In this document: in pieces, positions 34,192 to 42,511 of the stretch | How the letters are laid out: each line of letters begins with the position of its first letter | Numbering within the stretch: position 1 is the first letter of the stretch | From: JAHIQC01 sp964565645 | Lineage (GTDB): Bacteria > Actinomycetota > Coriobacteriia > Anaerosomatales > JAHIQC01 | Length of the DNA stretch: 64,000 bases | Reading direction: 5' to 3' | NCBI GenBank assembly: GCA_964565645.1 | Contig: CAZMFQ010000010.1 | Span: 61,982 to 125,981 of the forward strand | Notes under the pieces: generated by a model | Databases searched by the model: none | Seen by the model: only the letters and a program-made list of their open reading frames with translations | Told to the model about the DNA's origin: nothing | Made by a program: the position numbers and the translations under genes

Positions 34192-35475
34192 GTGCGTTCG
34201 ATCATCGTTTCCGGAGGTGCGCGCCTGACCGGTGAGGTCACGGTCGAGGGCGCCAAGAACTCCGCGCTCAAGCTCATGGCCGCCGCACTCATGGCGCCGG
34301 GGACGTCGCGGATCACCAACGTGCCCGATATCAGCGACGTGGACACGATGGCCGATGTGCTGCGCGGACTCGGCGCCGTCGTCGAGCGTTCGGACCACAG
34401 CCTGACGGTCGACGCCACCCGACTCACGTCGTTCGAGGCGCCCTACGAGATGGTCGCGCAGATGCGCGCTTCGATCGCTGTGCTCGGGCCGCTCGTCGCG
34501 CGACTCGGGCAGGCACGCGTGGCCATGCCGGGAGGCTGTGCGATCGGCTCGCGCAAGATCGACATGCACATCCGCGGTCTCGAGGTGCTGGGCGTGCATG
34601 TCGAGCTCGGGCACGGCTACATCCACGCCACGTCGCCCGAGGGGCTGCACGGCGCTCACGTGACGCTCGACTTCCCGAGCGTCGGGGCGACCGAGAACCT
34701 GCTCATGGCGGCCGTGGTCGCGAGTGGCCAGACCGTGATCGCCAATGCCGCCCGCGAGCCTGAGATCGTGGATCTCGCCGAGTTCCTGGTCGGAATGGGC
34801 GCGCGTGTCGAAGGCGCGGGTTCCTCGGTCATCACGATCGAGGGCGTCGAAGCGCTTCATCCGGTCGAGCACCGTGTGGTGGGCGACCGCATCGAGGCCG
34901 GGACGTTCCTGGTCGCCGGCGCTCTGGGCGGCGGCCCCGTCCGCGTGCGGGGCTTCGACCCGGCGCACCTCGAGCTCGTGCTGGACAAGCTCACGCAGGC
35001 CGGATGCGCCATCGAGACCCACTCCGACGGTGCGACCATCGCGCTTGACGGTCGCGCGACCGCCGTCGACATCCAGACGCTGCCGTTTCCCGGGTTCCCG
35101 ACCGACATGCAGGCGCAGTACATGGCGCTCATGGCCGTCGCCGAGGGCTCCTGCGTCATCACCGAGAACGTCTTCGAGAACCGCTTCATGTTCGCCGAAG
35201 AGGTGCTCCGGATGGGCGCCGACGTCCGCATCGAGGGCCATCACGCGCTCGTCAAAGGTATCGCTCAGCTCTCCGGCGCGCCGGTGCGCTCGCCCGACCT
35301 GCGCGGAGGAGCCGCTCTCGTCCTCGCGGGGCTTGTGGCCGAAGGATCCACCGAGGTCACGGACGTCTACCACATAGAGCGGGGATACGAGCGCTTCGTG
35401 GACAAGCTCGCGACGCTCGGCGCCGACATCGAGACGCATGGCGAGCCGGAGGCCCACGGCGCCGACGGGTGCTGA
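34192..35475 (+). CDS. murA: UDP-N-acetylglucosamine 1-carboxyvinyltransferase
   Basis: First committed step of peptidoglycan synthesis: transfers enolpyruvate from PEP to UDP-GlcNAc. The 427-residue protein has the EPSP-synthase-like double barrel, Lys22-Asn23 (VEGAKNSALK), and the catalytic Cys116 in MPGGCAIGS. That is the fosfomycin-sensitive Cys type, not the Asp variant. The frame is open from 34177, but the GTG at 34192 preceded by GAGG gives the usual start MRSIIVSGG. It is placed after the ATP synthase operon as in many actinobacteria. Confidence 0.95.
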   Translation: MRSIIVSGGARLTGEVTVEGAKNSALKLMAAALMAPGTSRITNVPDISDVDTMADVLRGLGAVVERSDHSLTVDATRLTSFEAPYEMVAQMRASIAVLGPLVARLGQARVAMPGGCAIGSRKIDMHIRGLEVLGVHVELGHGYIHATSPEGLHGAHVTLDFPSVGATENLLMAAVVASGQTVIANAAREPEIVDLAEFLVGMGARVEGAGSSVITIEGVEALHPVEHRVVGDRIEAGTFLVAGALGGGPVRVRGFDPAHLELVLDKLTQAGCAIETHSDGATIALDGRATAVDIQTLPFPGFPTDMQAQYMALMAVAEGSCVITENVFENRFMFAEEVLRMGADVRIEGHHALVKGIAQLSGAPVRSPDLRGGAALVLAGLVAEGSTEVTDVYHIERGYERFVDKLATLGADIETHGEPEAHGADGC

Positions 35476-35532
35476 GGCCGGACTGCCGGGCACGACAGTA
35501 CGCGGCGAAAGCCGCAAAGAGGGGAGTCATCC

Positions 35533-35955
35533 ATGCTGGACAGAGACGGCATCAAGGCCATCATCCCGCACCGTGAGCCGTTCCTGCTCGTGGACCGCAT
35601 CGAGGAGATGGTGCCCGGCGAGCGCGCCGTGGGCTATCTCGACGTCACCGAGGACGCGTTCTGGGTCCCCGGCCATTTCCCGGAGTACGCGGTCATGCCG
35701 GGCGTGCTCATCGTCGAGGCGTGCGCGCAGGTCGGCTCCGTCGCACTGCTGGCTCTGCCCGAGAACGCCGGCAAGATCGGGTTCTTCGGCGGGATCGACA
35801 AGGTGCGTTTCAAGCGCCAGGTGCGCCCGGGCGACACCCTGCGCATGGAGTGCGTCATCACCAAGCGCCGCGGCCCCATCGGGTTCGGCGAGGCGTCCGC
35901 CTACGTCGGCGATGAACTCGCATGCTCTGGCGAGCTCATGTTTGCGATAAAATAG
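35533..35955 (+). CDS. fabZ: 3-hydroxyacyl-ACP dehydratase FabZ
   Basis: Hot-dog-fold dehydratase of fatty-acid elongation. The 140-residue protein starts with IPHREPFLLVDRI and carries catalytic His48 (VPGHFPE) and Glu62 (IVEACAQVG). GGGGAG upstream supports the ATG. It lies 57 bp after murA. Joint placement of an envelope-lipid and a peptidoglycan gene suggests shared control. Confidence 0.95.
   Translation: MLDRDGIKAIIPHREPFLLVDRIEEMVPGERAVGYLDVTEDAFWVPGHFPEYAVMPGVLIVEACAQVGSVALLALPENAGKIGFFGGIDKVRFKRQVRPGDTLRMECVITKRRGPIGFGEASAYVGDELACSGELMFAIK
35948..35953 (+). promoter_or_regulatory. Candidate -10 element for the UDP-sugar cluster
   Basis: TAAAAT overlaps the fabZ stop codon, a rare AT-rich hexamer in this genome, 99 bp before the dehydrogenase ATG at 36053. 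No convincing -35 element is visible, and part of the hexamer is fixed by the fabZ C-terminus, so the call is weak. Confidence 0.3.
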
Positions 35956-36052
35956 CGGGGTTTAGGGACTCTCACGTCACCGTTCGGGCGAGCGCCGCAG
36001 CTTGATGCGACCTGATGCGCCCGTGAGCAGGGGAAATGGAGCGATACAACTG

Positions 36053-37348
36053 ATGTCACTCGAACAGCGTCTCAACGACGGCAGCGCTGTACTCGGCGTG
36101 GTCGGACTCGGCTACGTCGGTCTGCCGCTCGCCGTGGAGATGGCCAAGGCCGGACACAAGGTCATCGGCCTCGAGGTCTCCGAGGGCAAGGCCGCCGAGG
36201 TCAACGCGGGGCGCAGCTACATACCGGACGTCCCCTCCGAGGAGCTCGCACCGCTCGTGGCGGCCGGTCTCATCGTGGCCACGACCGATTTCGCTCGCGC
36301 GGCGGACGCCGACGCGATCGCGATCTGCGTGCCGACACCGCTCGACGAGATGAAGGCACCGGACACCTCCTACATGGAGAGCGCGGCCCGCTCGATCGCG
36401 CCGCACCTGCATGCACAGATGCTCGTGACGCTCGAGTCGACGACCTATCCCGGCACAACCGAGGAGGTCATCCAGCCCATCCTCGAAGCCCACGGCCTCA
36501 CGGTCGGCACCGACCTCTACCTCGCGTTCTCGCCCGAGCGCGTCGACCCGGGCAACCCGGTCTACCAGACCAAGAACACCCCCAAGGTCGTCGGCGGCGT
36601 CACGCCCGAGTGCACGCGCCACGCGAAGCTCATGTACGAGCGCTTCATCGACACCGTGGTGCCGGTCTCGTCGACCCGCGCCGCTGAGATGACCAAACTG
36701 CTCGAGAACATCTTCCGCTCCGTCAACATCGCGCTCATGAACGAGCTTCTGCAGCTCTGCGAGCGCATGGACATCAACCTCTGGGACGTCGTGGACGCCG
36801 CCAAGACCAAGCCGTTCGGCTACATGCCGTTCTACCCCGGCCCGGGCCTCGGCGGTCACTGCATCCCGATCGACCCGTTCTACCTCTCCTGGAAGGCGCG
36901 CGAGTACGACTTCCACACCGAGTTCATCGAGCTTTCGGGCAAGGTCAACGAGTCGATGCCGTACTACGTGGTGCGCCGCACCATGGACGCGCTCAACATC
37001 CACAAGAAGTCGCTCGCAGGCGCGCGCGTGCTCATGCTCGGTGTGGCCTACAAGGCCGACATCGACGACATGCGCGAGTCTCCGGCGATACTCGTCGCCA
37101 AACTGCTCATGGACAAGGGCGCGGATCTCGTCTATCACGACACCTGGGTGCCGACCTTCGCTGCCGGCGGACGCGACGTCCCGCACGTCGACCTGAGCGC
37201 CGAGGAGGTCTCCTCGGCGGACATCGTGGTGATCGTGACGAACCACAGCGACACCGACTACGCGTCGGTCGTGCGCGACGCACAGCTGATCCTGGACACC
37301 CGAAACGCGCTTGCCGCGTTCGACGACAGCAAGGTGGTACGCCTGTGA
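36053..37348 (+). CDS. wbpA: UDP-N-acetyl-D-glucosamine 6-dehydrogenase (WbpA-like)
   Basis: NAD-dependent UDP-sugar 6-dehydrogenase, predicted to oxidise UDP-GlcNAc to UDP-GlcNAcA. The 431-residue protein has the Rossmann motif GVVGLGYVGLP (15-25), the middle dimerisation domain and catalytic Cys270 in LGGHCIPIDP. The ATG at 36053 has GGAG eleven bases upstream; in-frame starts at 36002 and 36023 are possible. Family members also oxidise UDP-ManNAc (WecC). The four following genes match the WbpB-D-E-I pathway and favour UDP-GlcNAc as substrate. Confidence 0.87.
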   Translation: MSLEQRLNDGSAVLGVVGLGYVGLPLAVEMAKAGHKVIGLEVSEGKAAEVNAGRSYIPDVPSEELAPLVAAGLIVATTDFARAADADAIAICVPTPLDEMKAPDTSYMESAARSIAPHLHAQMLVTLESTTYPGTTEEVIQPILEAHGLTVGTDLYLAFSPERVDPGNPVYQTKNTPKVVGGVTPECTRHAKLMYERFIDTVVPVSSTRAAEMTKLLENIFRSVNIALMNELLQLCERMDINLWDVVDAAKTKPFGYMPFYPGPGLGGHCIPIDPFYLSWKAREYDFHTEFIELSGKVNESMPYYVVRRTMDALNIHKKSLAGARVLMLGVAYKADIDDMRESPAILVAKLLMDKGADLVYHDTWVPTFAAGGRDVPHVDLSAEEVSSADIVVIVTNHSDTDYASVVRDAQLILDTRNALAAFDDSKVVRL

Positions 37349-38373
37349 GTGACGCGCCGGTACGTGTGGGCACCGTCGGCTTCGGCTACTGGGGACCGAA
37401 CCTGGTCCGCAACCTCGACCGTCTCGGCGATGCCGAGCTCGTCGCCGCGTGCGACCTGTCCGAGGCGAACCTCGCCAAGCTCAAGGGGCTCTACCCCGGC
37501 GTCGAGACCACGACCGATCTCGACGCATTGCTCGCCGACTACGACCTCGACGCCGTCGTGGTCGCCACGAGCGCCCCGAGCCACTACGCGATCGCGAGCA
37601 AGGTGATCTCGGCCGGCAAGCACTGCTTCGTCGAGAAGCCGCTCACGCTCACCTCTGCCGAGTCCGAGGCGCTCGTGCGTATGGCCGACGCCGCGAACGT
37701 CACGCTCATGGTCGGGCACCTGATGGAGTACCACTCGGCCATCAACTGGATCAAGGACTACATCGCCTCGGGTGACCTGGGCGACGTGCTCTACGTCTAC
37801 ATGCAGCGCCTCAACCTCGGCAAGGTCCGCACCGAGGAGAACGCGTTCTGGTCGCTCGCTCCCCACGACGTCTCGATCGTGCTCTACATCCTCGGCGAGT
37901 CGCCCGACTACGTGAGTGCCAACGGCGCGGCGTACGTCACCCCGGGCGTGCAGGACACGGTGTTCGCGAACCTGCACTTCCCGAGCGGCAAGATGGCCAA
38001 CATCCACGTGAGCTGGCTCGATCCGCACAAGGTGCGCAAGCTCACCGTCGTCGGCACCAAGAAGATGCTCGTGTTCGACGACATGGAGGCGACCGAGAAG
38101 ATCTGGATCTATGACCGAGGAGTCGGGGCCCCCGATGCCGCCATGGCCTACGGCGAGGACCTGACGCTGCGCTTCGGCGACATCACGGTGCCGTGGATCC
38201 AGATGAGCGAGCCGCTCGCGATCGAGGTCCAGCACTTCCTGGACTGTTGCCGCTCCGGCGAGACCCCGCGCAGCGATGGCCGCGACGGCCTGCGCGTCGT
38301 ACGAGTGCTCGAGGCCGTGGACGAGTCCATGGCCGCCGGCGGCGCGCCCGTCGAGACATCGGTGGAGGTCTGA
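37345..38373 (+). CDS. wbpB: UDP-N-acetyl-2-amino-2-deoxyglucuronate 3-dehydrogenase (WbpB/WlbA-like)
   Basis: Gfo/Idh/MocA oxidoreductase, predicted to oxidise C3 of UDP-GlcNAcA to the 3-keto sugar. The 342-residue protein has the nucleotide motif GFGYWGPNLVRNL and the catalytic lysine motif VEKPLTL. The GTG start overlaps the preceding stop by 4 bp (GTGA). WbpB enzymes pass reducing equivalents back through the WbpE step; that partner is encoded two genes on. The substrate is inferred from the cluster. Confidence 0.82.
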   Translation: MSDAPVRVGTVGFGYWGPNLVRNLDRLGDAELVAACDLSEANLAKLKGLYPGVETTTDLDALLADYDLDAVVVATSAPSHYAIASKVISAGKHCFVEKPLTLTSAESEALVRMADAANVTLMVGHLMEYHSAINWIKDYIASGDLGDVLYVYMQRLNLGKVRTEENAFWSLAPHDVSIVLYILGESPDYVSANGAAYVTPGVQDTVFANLHFPSGKMANIHVSWLDPHKVRKLTVVGTKKMLVFDDMEATEKIWIYDRGVGAPDAAMAYGEDLTLRFGDITVPWIQMSEPLAIEVQHFLDCCRSGETPRSDGRDGLRVVRVLEAVDESMAAGGAPVETSVEV

Positions 38374-38374
38374 G

Positions 38375-39157
38375 ATGGCGGTACAGCCCAAGGTAGGCGA
38401 GTTCTTCGAACAGGGGATCGGGTGCATCGCGACCCCGAGCGTGGTCATCGGCGAGCACGTGAGCCTCGGTCACCACGTCGTTCTGGAGGACGACGTCGTC
38501 ATCGGGGACGGCTGCAAGCTCGGCAACCACATCACGATATGCAAGGGCGCCAAGCTCGGTGAGGGCGTCGTGGTCGCGGACTTCGCGATCGTAGGCAAGC
38601 GTCCCAAGCTCTCGCCTCGCTCGACGGCCAAGACGACCGAACTCGACGGAGTGGTCGTGGGCGCCGGATCAAGCATCGGCAGCCATACGGTGCTCATGGC
38701 GGGCTCGACCTTCGGTGAGGGCTGCATCGTGGGCGACAACGCCGGCGTGCGCGAGCGCTGCACGATCGGGGACAACGTCGTGGTCGGCCGCAGCGTGACC
38801 GTCGAGAACGACACCGCTATCGGCGCGCGCACCAAGATCCAGAGCGGCGCCTACATCACCGCGTATGTCACGCTCGAGGAGGACGTGTTCATCGCCCCCA
38901 TGGTCGTGACCACCAACGACAACTTCATGGGCCGCACCGAGGAGCGCTTCAAGCACCTCAAGGGCTGTACGGTGCGCCGCGGCGCACGCGTCGGCGGCGG
39001 AACGCACATCCTGCCGGGCATCGAGATCGGCGAGGAGGCGTTCATCGCCACGGGGTCGGTCGTGACACGGGACATCCCCGCCAGGACCCTCGTCATGGGC
39101 GTCCCGGCCAAGCCCGTGCGTGAAGTGCCTGCCGAAGAGCTTCTGGAGAACCAGTGA
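38375..39157 (+). CDS. wbpD: UDP-sugar 3-N-acetyltransferase (WbpD-like hexapeptide transferase)
   Basis: Left-handed beta-helix acetyltransferase, predicted to acetylate the 3-amino group of the UDP-GlcNAc-derived uronate. The 260-residue protein contains many hexapeptide repeats (VVIGEHVSLG, VVIGDGCKLGNH, CTIGDNVVVG) and the C-terminal GVPAKPVREV. It is about 70 residues longer than Pseudomonas WbpD because of extra repeats at the N-terminus. The ATG follows the previous stop by one base with GGAGG upstream. The acceptor is inferred from context. Confidence 0.8.
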   Translation: MAVQPKVGEFFEQGIGCIATPSVVIGEHVSLGHHVVLEDDVVIGDGCKLGNHITICKGAKLGEGVVVADFAIVGKRPKLSPRSTAKTTELDGVVVGAGSSIGSHTVLMAGSTFGEGCIVGDNAGVRERCTIGDNVVVGRSVTVENDTAIGARTKIQSGAYITAYVTLEEDVFIAPMVVTTNDNFMGRTEERFKHLKGCTVRRGARVGGGTHILPGIEIGEEAFIATGSVVTRDIPARTLVMGVPAKPVREVPAEELLENQ

Positions 39158-39253
39158 CGCGAGCGTAACGGCTCGGTCACGAGTACCGCGCCCGAAACAC
39201 GCTTGCGGCACCATACGATAGGTCGTACACCCGTATCTCGAAGGAGTCGCCCG

Positions 39254-40369
39254 ATGGGAATCCCCCTGCTGGATCTCAAGGCGCAGTATCTGGAACTCAA
39301 GGACGAACTCGACGCCGCCACGTATGACGTCATGAGCAACGCCGCGTTCATCGGCGGACCCAAGGTCAAAGCGCTCGAAGAGGCCATCGCGGCGTACTGC
39401 GGCACCGAGTACGCGGTCGCGTGCGGCAACGGCACCGATGCGCTGTTCCTGATCATGGCCGGACTTGGCATCGGCAAGGGCGATGAGGTCATCACCACGC
39501 CGTTCACGTTCTTCGCCACCGTCGAGGCCATCAGGCACGTCGGCGCCATCCCTGTGTTCGTGGACATCGAGCCCGGCACCTACAACATGGACGTGAGCAA
39601 GGTCGAGGCGGCCATCACCGACAAGACCAAGGCCATCATGCCCGTGCATATCTTCGGCCAGTGCGTCGACATGGATCCGCTGCTCGAGATCGCTGAGCGA
39701 CATGGCCTCGTCGTTGTCGAAGACGCGTGCCAGGCCATCGGCGCGACCTACAAGGGCAAGCGTGCAGGTTCGCTCGCCAAGGCCGCCGCGTTCTCGTTCT
39801 TCCCGAGCAAGAACCTCGGATGCGCCGGCGACGGTGGCATCATCACGACCGACGACGCCGAGCTCGCGGCCCGCTGCCGCAAACTCGCCCAGCACGGGAC
39901 GAGCAAGAAGTACTACCACGACGAGTTCGGCACCAACTCGCGCCTCGATTCGCTCCAGGCTGCGATCCTGCTCGTGAAGCTGCCGCACCTGGACACCTGG
40001 AACGCCCAGCGCGCGGCCGGCGCCGCGGTGTACGGCGAGCTGCTTGCGGACGCCGCAGGCCTTGAGTTGCCGGTTGCTCGCGAGTATGGCGACGCCGTCT
40101 ACCACCTCTACATCGTCAAGACCGAAGGCCCTGAGGTCGCAGCGAAGATCATGGCGGCGATGGCCGAGGCCGGCATCGGTACGGCGCTCTACTACCCGCT
40201 CGCACTGCACGAGCAGGAGGCGATGGAGAAGCTCCCGAACTGGGTGCGTCCGTCGCTGCCTGTCGCTGAGAGCTGCAACAACTCGACCTTCGCGCTGCCG
40301 TGCTTCCCCGGCATCACGCGTGAGCAGATCGAGGAAGTCGTCGCGGTCGTGAAGGGTGCGCTTGCGTGA
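39254..40369 (+). CDS. wbpE: DegT/DnrJ aminotransferase (WbpE-like)
   Basis: PLP-dependent sugar aminotransferase, predicted to aminate the 3-keto group of the UDP-uronate using glutamate. The 371-residue protein has MGIPLLDLKAQYLELK, the PLP aspartate region VVVEDACQAIGA and the Schiff-base Lys186 in FFPSKNLGCAGDGG. The ATG at 39254 has AAGGAG seven bases upstream. TACGAT at 39214-39219 in the 96-bp gap before it could be an internal -10. Logical order of action is dehydrogenase, this enzyme, then the acetyltransferase. Confidence 0.87.
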   Translation: MGIPLLDLKAQYLELKDELDAATYDVMSNAAFIGGPKVKALEEAIAAYCGTEYAVACGNGTDALFLIMAGLGIGKGDEVITTPFTFFATVEAIRHVGAIPVFVDIEPGTYNMDVSKVEAAITDKTKAIMPVHIFGQCVDMDPLLEIAERHGLVVVEDACQAIGATYKGKRAGSLAKAAAFSFFPSKNLGCAGDGGIITTDDAELAARCRKLAQHGTSKKYYHDEFGTNSRLDSLQAAILLVKLPHLDTWNAQRAAGAAVYGELLADAAGLELPVAREYGDAVYHLYIVKTEGPEVAAKIMAAMAEAGIGTALYYPLALHEQEAMEKLPNWVRPSLPVAESCNNSTFALPCFPGITREQIEEVVAVVKGALA

Positions 40370-41454
40370 GGAAGCTCAAGATCATATCGGTCGTAGGCGC
40401 ACGGCCTCAGTTCATCAAGGCCGCTCCGGTGTGCAAGGCACTGCGTGAGAACCACGAGGAGTTGCTCGTCCACTCAGGCCAGCACTACGACTACGCCATG
40501 TCCGACGTGTTCTTCGAGCAGCTCGGCATCCCGAAGCCCGATTTCAACCTCGCGGTGGGTTCAGGCTCGCACGCGCGCCAGACCGGCGAGATGATGCCGA
40601 TGCTCGAGCAGTTGTTCGTCGAGCAGCTGCCGGACCTCGTACTCGTGTACGGCGACACCAACACCACGCTTGCAGCGGGACTGACCGCGGCGAAGCTCGG
40701 GGTGCCCGTCGCGCACGTAGAGGCCGGTCTGCGCTCGTTCAACCGTACGATGCCCGAGGAGATCAACCGGGTCGTGGTCGATCACCTCTCAGACGTCCTG
40801 CTGTGCCCGACACGCGCCTCGGTCGTGAACCTCGAGGCCGAGGGCATCACCCAGGGCGTGCACCTTGTGGGAGACGTCATGCTCGACACGGCGCGCTTCT
40901 TTGCGGAGAACGTCGACTCGAGCGAGACCCTCGACACGTTCGAGGTCGAGCGCAACGGCTACTATTTCGCGACGGTCCATCGGGCCGGCAACAGCGACAG
41001 TCCGGCGCGCCTCGGCGAGATCGTCGAGGCCTTCGATCAGATGGACAGACCGGTGATCTGGGCCGTTCATCCGCGTACCCGCAAGAACCTCGAGGACTTC
41101 GGGCTGCTGGCCCGAGTCGAGGCGAGCGAGACCATACGCGCGATCCCGCCTGTGAGCTACATCGAGACCGTCGGACTGCTTCGCAGCGCGTGCGCGTTGC
41201 TCACGGACTCGGGTGGGATGCAGAAGGAGGCGTACTTCTTCGGCGTGCCCTGCGTGACCCTGCGCGAAGAGACCGAATGGGTCGAGACCGTCGAGCTGGG
41301 CTGGAACACGCTCGTGGGCGCCGACTCGCAGCGCATCCTGGGGGCGGTCGCCTCTCTCGAGCGCCCGTTGTCGCGCCCGGCGGTCTACGGTGACGGCAAG
41401 GCCGCCGAGGCGATCGTCGCCGCGCTCGAGGAGCGCTACGGAGGCAACCGGTGA
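40366..41454 (+). CDS. wbpI: Non-hydrolysing UDP-sugar 2-epimerase (WbpI/WecB-like)
   Basis: GT-B-fold epimerase that inverts C2 of a UDP-HexNAc through an elimination-addition mechanism. The 362-residue protein has GARPQFIKAAPV, SGQHYDYAMSD, EAGLRSFNRTMPEE and LLTDSGGMQKEAYF. In this setting it would convert UDP-GlcNAc(3NAc)A to UDP-ManNAc(3NAc)A. A plain UDP-GlcNAc 2-epimerase (WecB) is the alternative. The GTG start overlaps the aminotransferase stop by 4 bp. Confidence 0.85.
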   Translation: MRKLKIISVVGARPQFIKAAPVCKALRENHEELLVHSGQHYDYAMSDVFFEQLGIPKPDFNLAVGSGSHARQTGEMMPMLEQLFVEQLPDLVLVYGDTNTTLAAGLTAAKLGVPVAHVEAGLRSFNRTMPEEINRVVVDHLSDVLLCPTRASVVNLEAEGITQGVHLVGDVMLDTARFFAENVDSSETLDTFEVERNGYYFATVHRAGNSDSPARLGEIVEAFDQMDRPVIWAVHPRTRKNLEDFGLLARVEASETIRAIPPVSYIETVGLLRSACALLTDSGGMQKEAYFFGVPCVTLREETEWVETVELGWNTLVGADSQRILGAVASLERPLSRPAVYGDGKAAEAIVAALEERYGGNR

Positions 41455-42488
41455 CCGATGCTCTCCATGATGGGCGGCGCGTCTGGATCGACATGACGAA
41501 CTCGCCCCACGTGCTCGTGCTGCGTCCCGTGATCGACGAGTTCCGCCGTCGCGGATGGGACGTGACCGTCACCGCGCGCGAGTTCGCACAGACGCTGCCG
41601 TTGCTCGACCGCTTCGGGATCGAGCACACCGTCATCGGCAGGCACAGGGGTCGCAACATCGCCGCAAAGGCATGGGGCATGGCATCACGCACGTCCCAGA
41701 TGATCGGGTTCGGTCGCGGCAAGGGCTTCCACCTTGCGATGTCGCACGCAAGCAACGATCTGCCGGTGGCATCGCGCGTGCTGGGTATCCCGCACGTGAC
41801 GATGTTCGACTACGAGTTCGCCAAGCTTTCGCACTCGATCAACGTGCGCTTCTCGACCAAGGCGCTCATCCCCGACGCCATCAGCGTCGAGGCGCTGGCG
41901 CCCTATGGCGGCAACGAGCGCAACGTCGATCGGTATCCGGGATTGAAAGAGGAATACTACCTGGCGGACTTCGAGCCCGACGAGGGCGTCCTCGGCGAGC
42001 TCGGGCTCGACCCCGAGAAGGTGATCGTGGTGCTGCGGACTCCGCCGAGTATGGCCGCATACCACCGCATGGAGAACCCGGTGTTCGACGACGTCATGCG
42101 CAGGATCGCCGCGCGCGACGATGTCCAGGCCGTGGTGTTGCTCAGGACGCCCGACCAGCGCGCGGGAGTCGAGGAGATCGGCGCTGCGAACCTGATCGTC
42201 CCCGACAAAGTCGTGGACGCGCAGAGTCTCGTGCACTACGCCGACCTCGTGATCTCGGGCGGCGGTACGCTCAACCGCGAGGCGGTTGCGCTCGGAACAC
42301 CCGCGTACACAGTGTTCCACGGAGTGATGGGGGCGGTCGACATCGACCTCATCGCTCAGGGCAGACTACATCGACTCGAGTCCGCCGAGGACCTCGAGTT
42401 CGTCAAGAAACCCGCGGCAGCGGGACGCATACGACGCGACGTCGGGGACCTGGTCGACAGGATCTCCGCAGTCGCCAAGCCCGCGTAG
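41451..42488 (+). CDS. DUF354 family protein, GT-B fold
   Basis: A 345-residue DUF354 protein; the family resembles UDP-GlcNAc 2-epimerases and GT-B glycosyltransferases. Visible motifs are VWIDMTNSPHVLVLRPVI at the N-terminus, MFDYEFAKLSH, and the GT-B-like VISGGGTLNREAVALGTP near residue 270. The GTG start overlaps the epimerase stop (GTGA), so they are coupled. Likely roles are transfer of the new uronate to a lipid-linked glycan, or a second epimerase; sequence alone does not decide. Confidence 0.8.
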   Translation: MTDALHDGRRVWIDMTNSPHVLVLRPVIDEFRRRGWDVTVTAREFAQTLPLLDRFGIEHTVIGRHRGRNIAAKAWGMASRTSQMIGFGRGKGFHLAMSHASNDLPVASRVLGIPHVTMFDYEFAKLSHSINVRFSTKALIPDAISVEALAPYGGNERNVDRYPGLKEEYYLADFEPDEGVLGELGLDPEKVIVVLRTPPSMAAYHRMENPVFDDVMRRIAARDDVQAVVLLRTPDQRAGVEEIGAANLIVPDKVVDAQSLVHYADLVISGGGTLNREAVALGTPAYTVFHGVMGAVDIDLIAQGRLHRLESAEDLEFVKKPAAAGRIRRDVGDLVDRISAVAKPA

Positions 42489-42511
42489 CGGGCAGGGACA
42501 CGGAAAGCAGC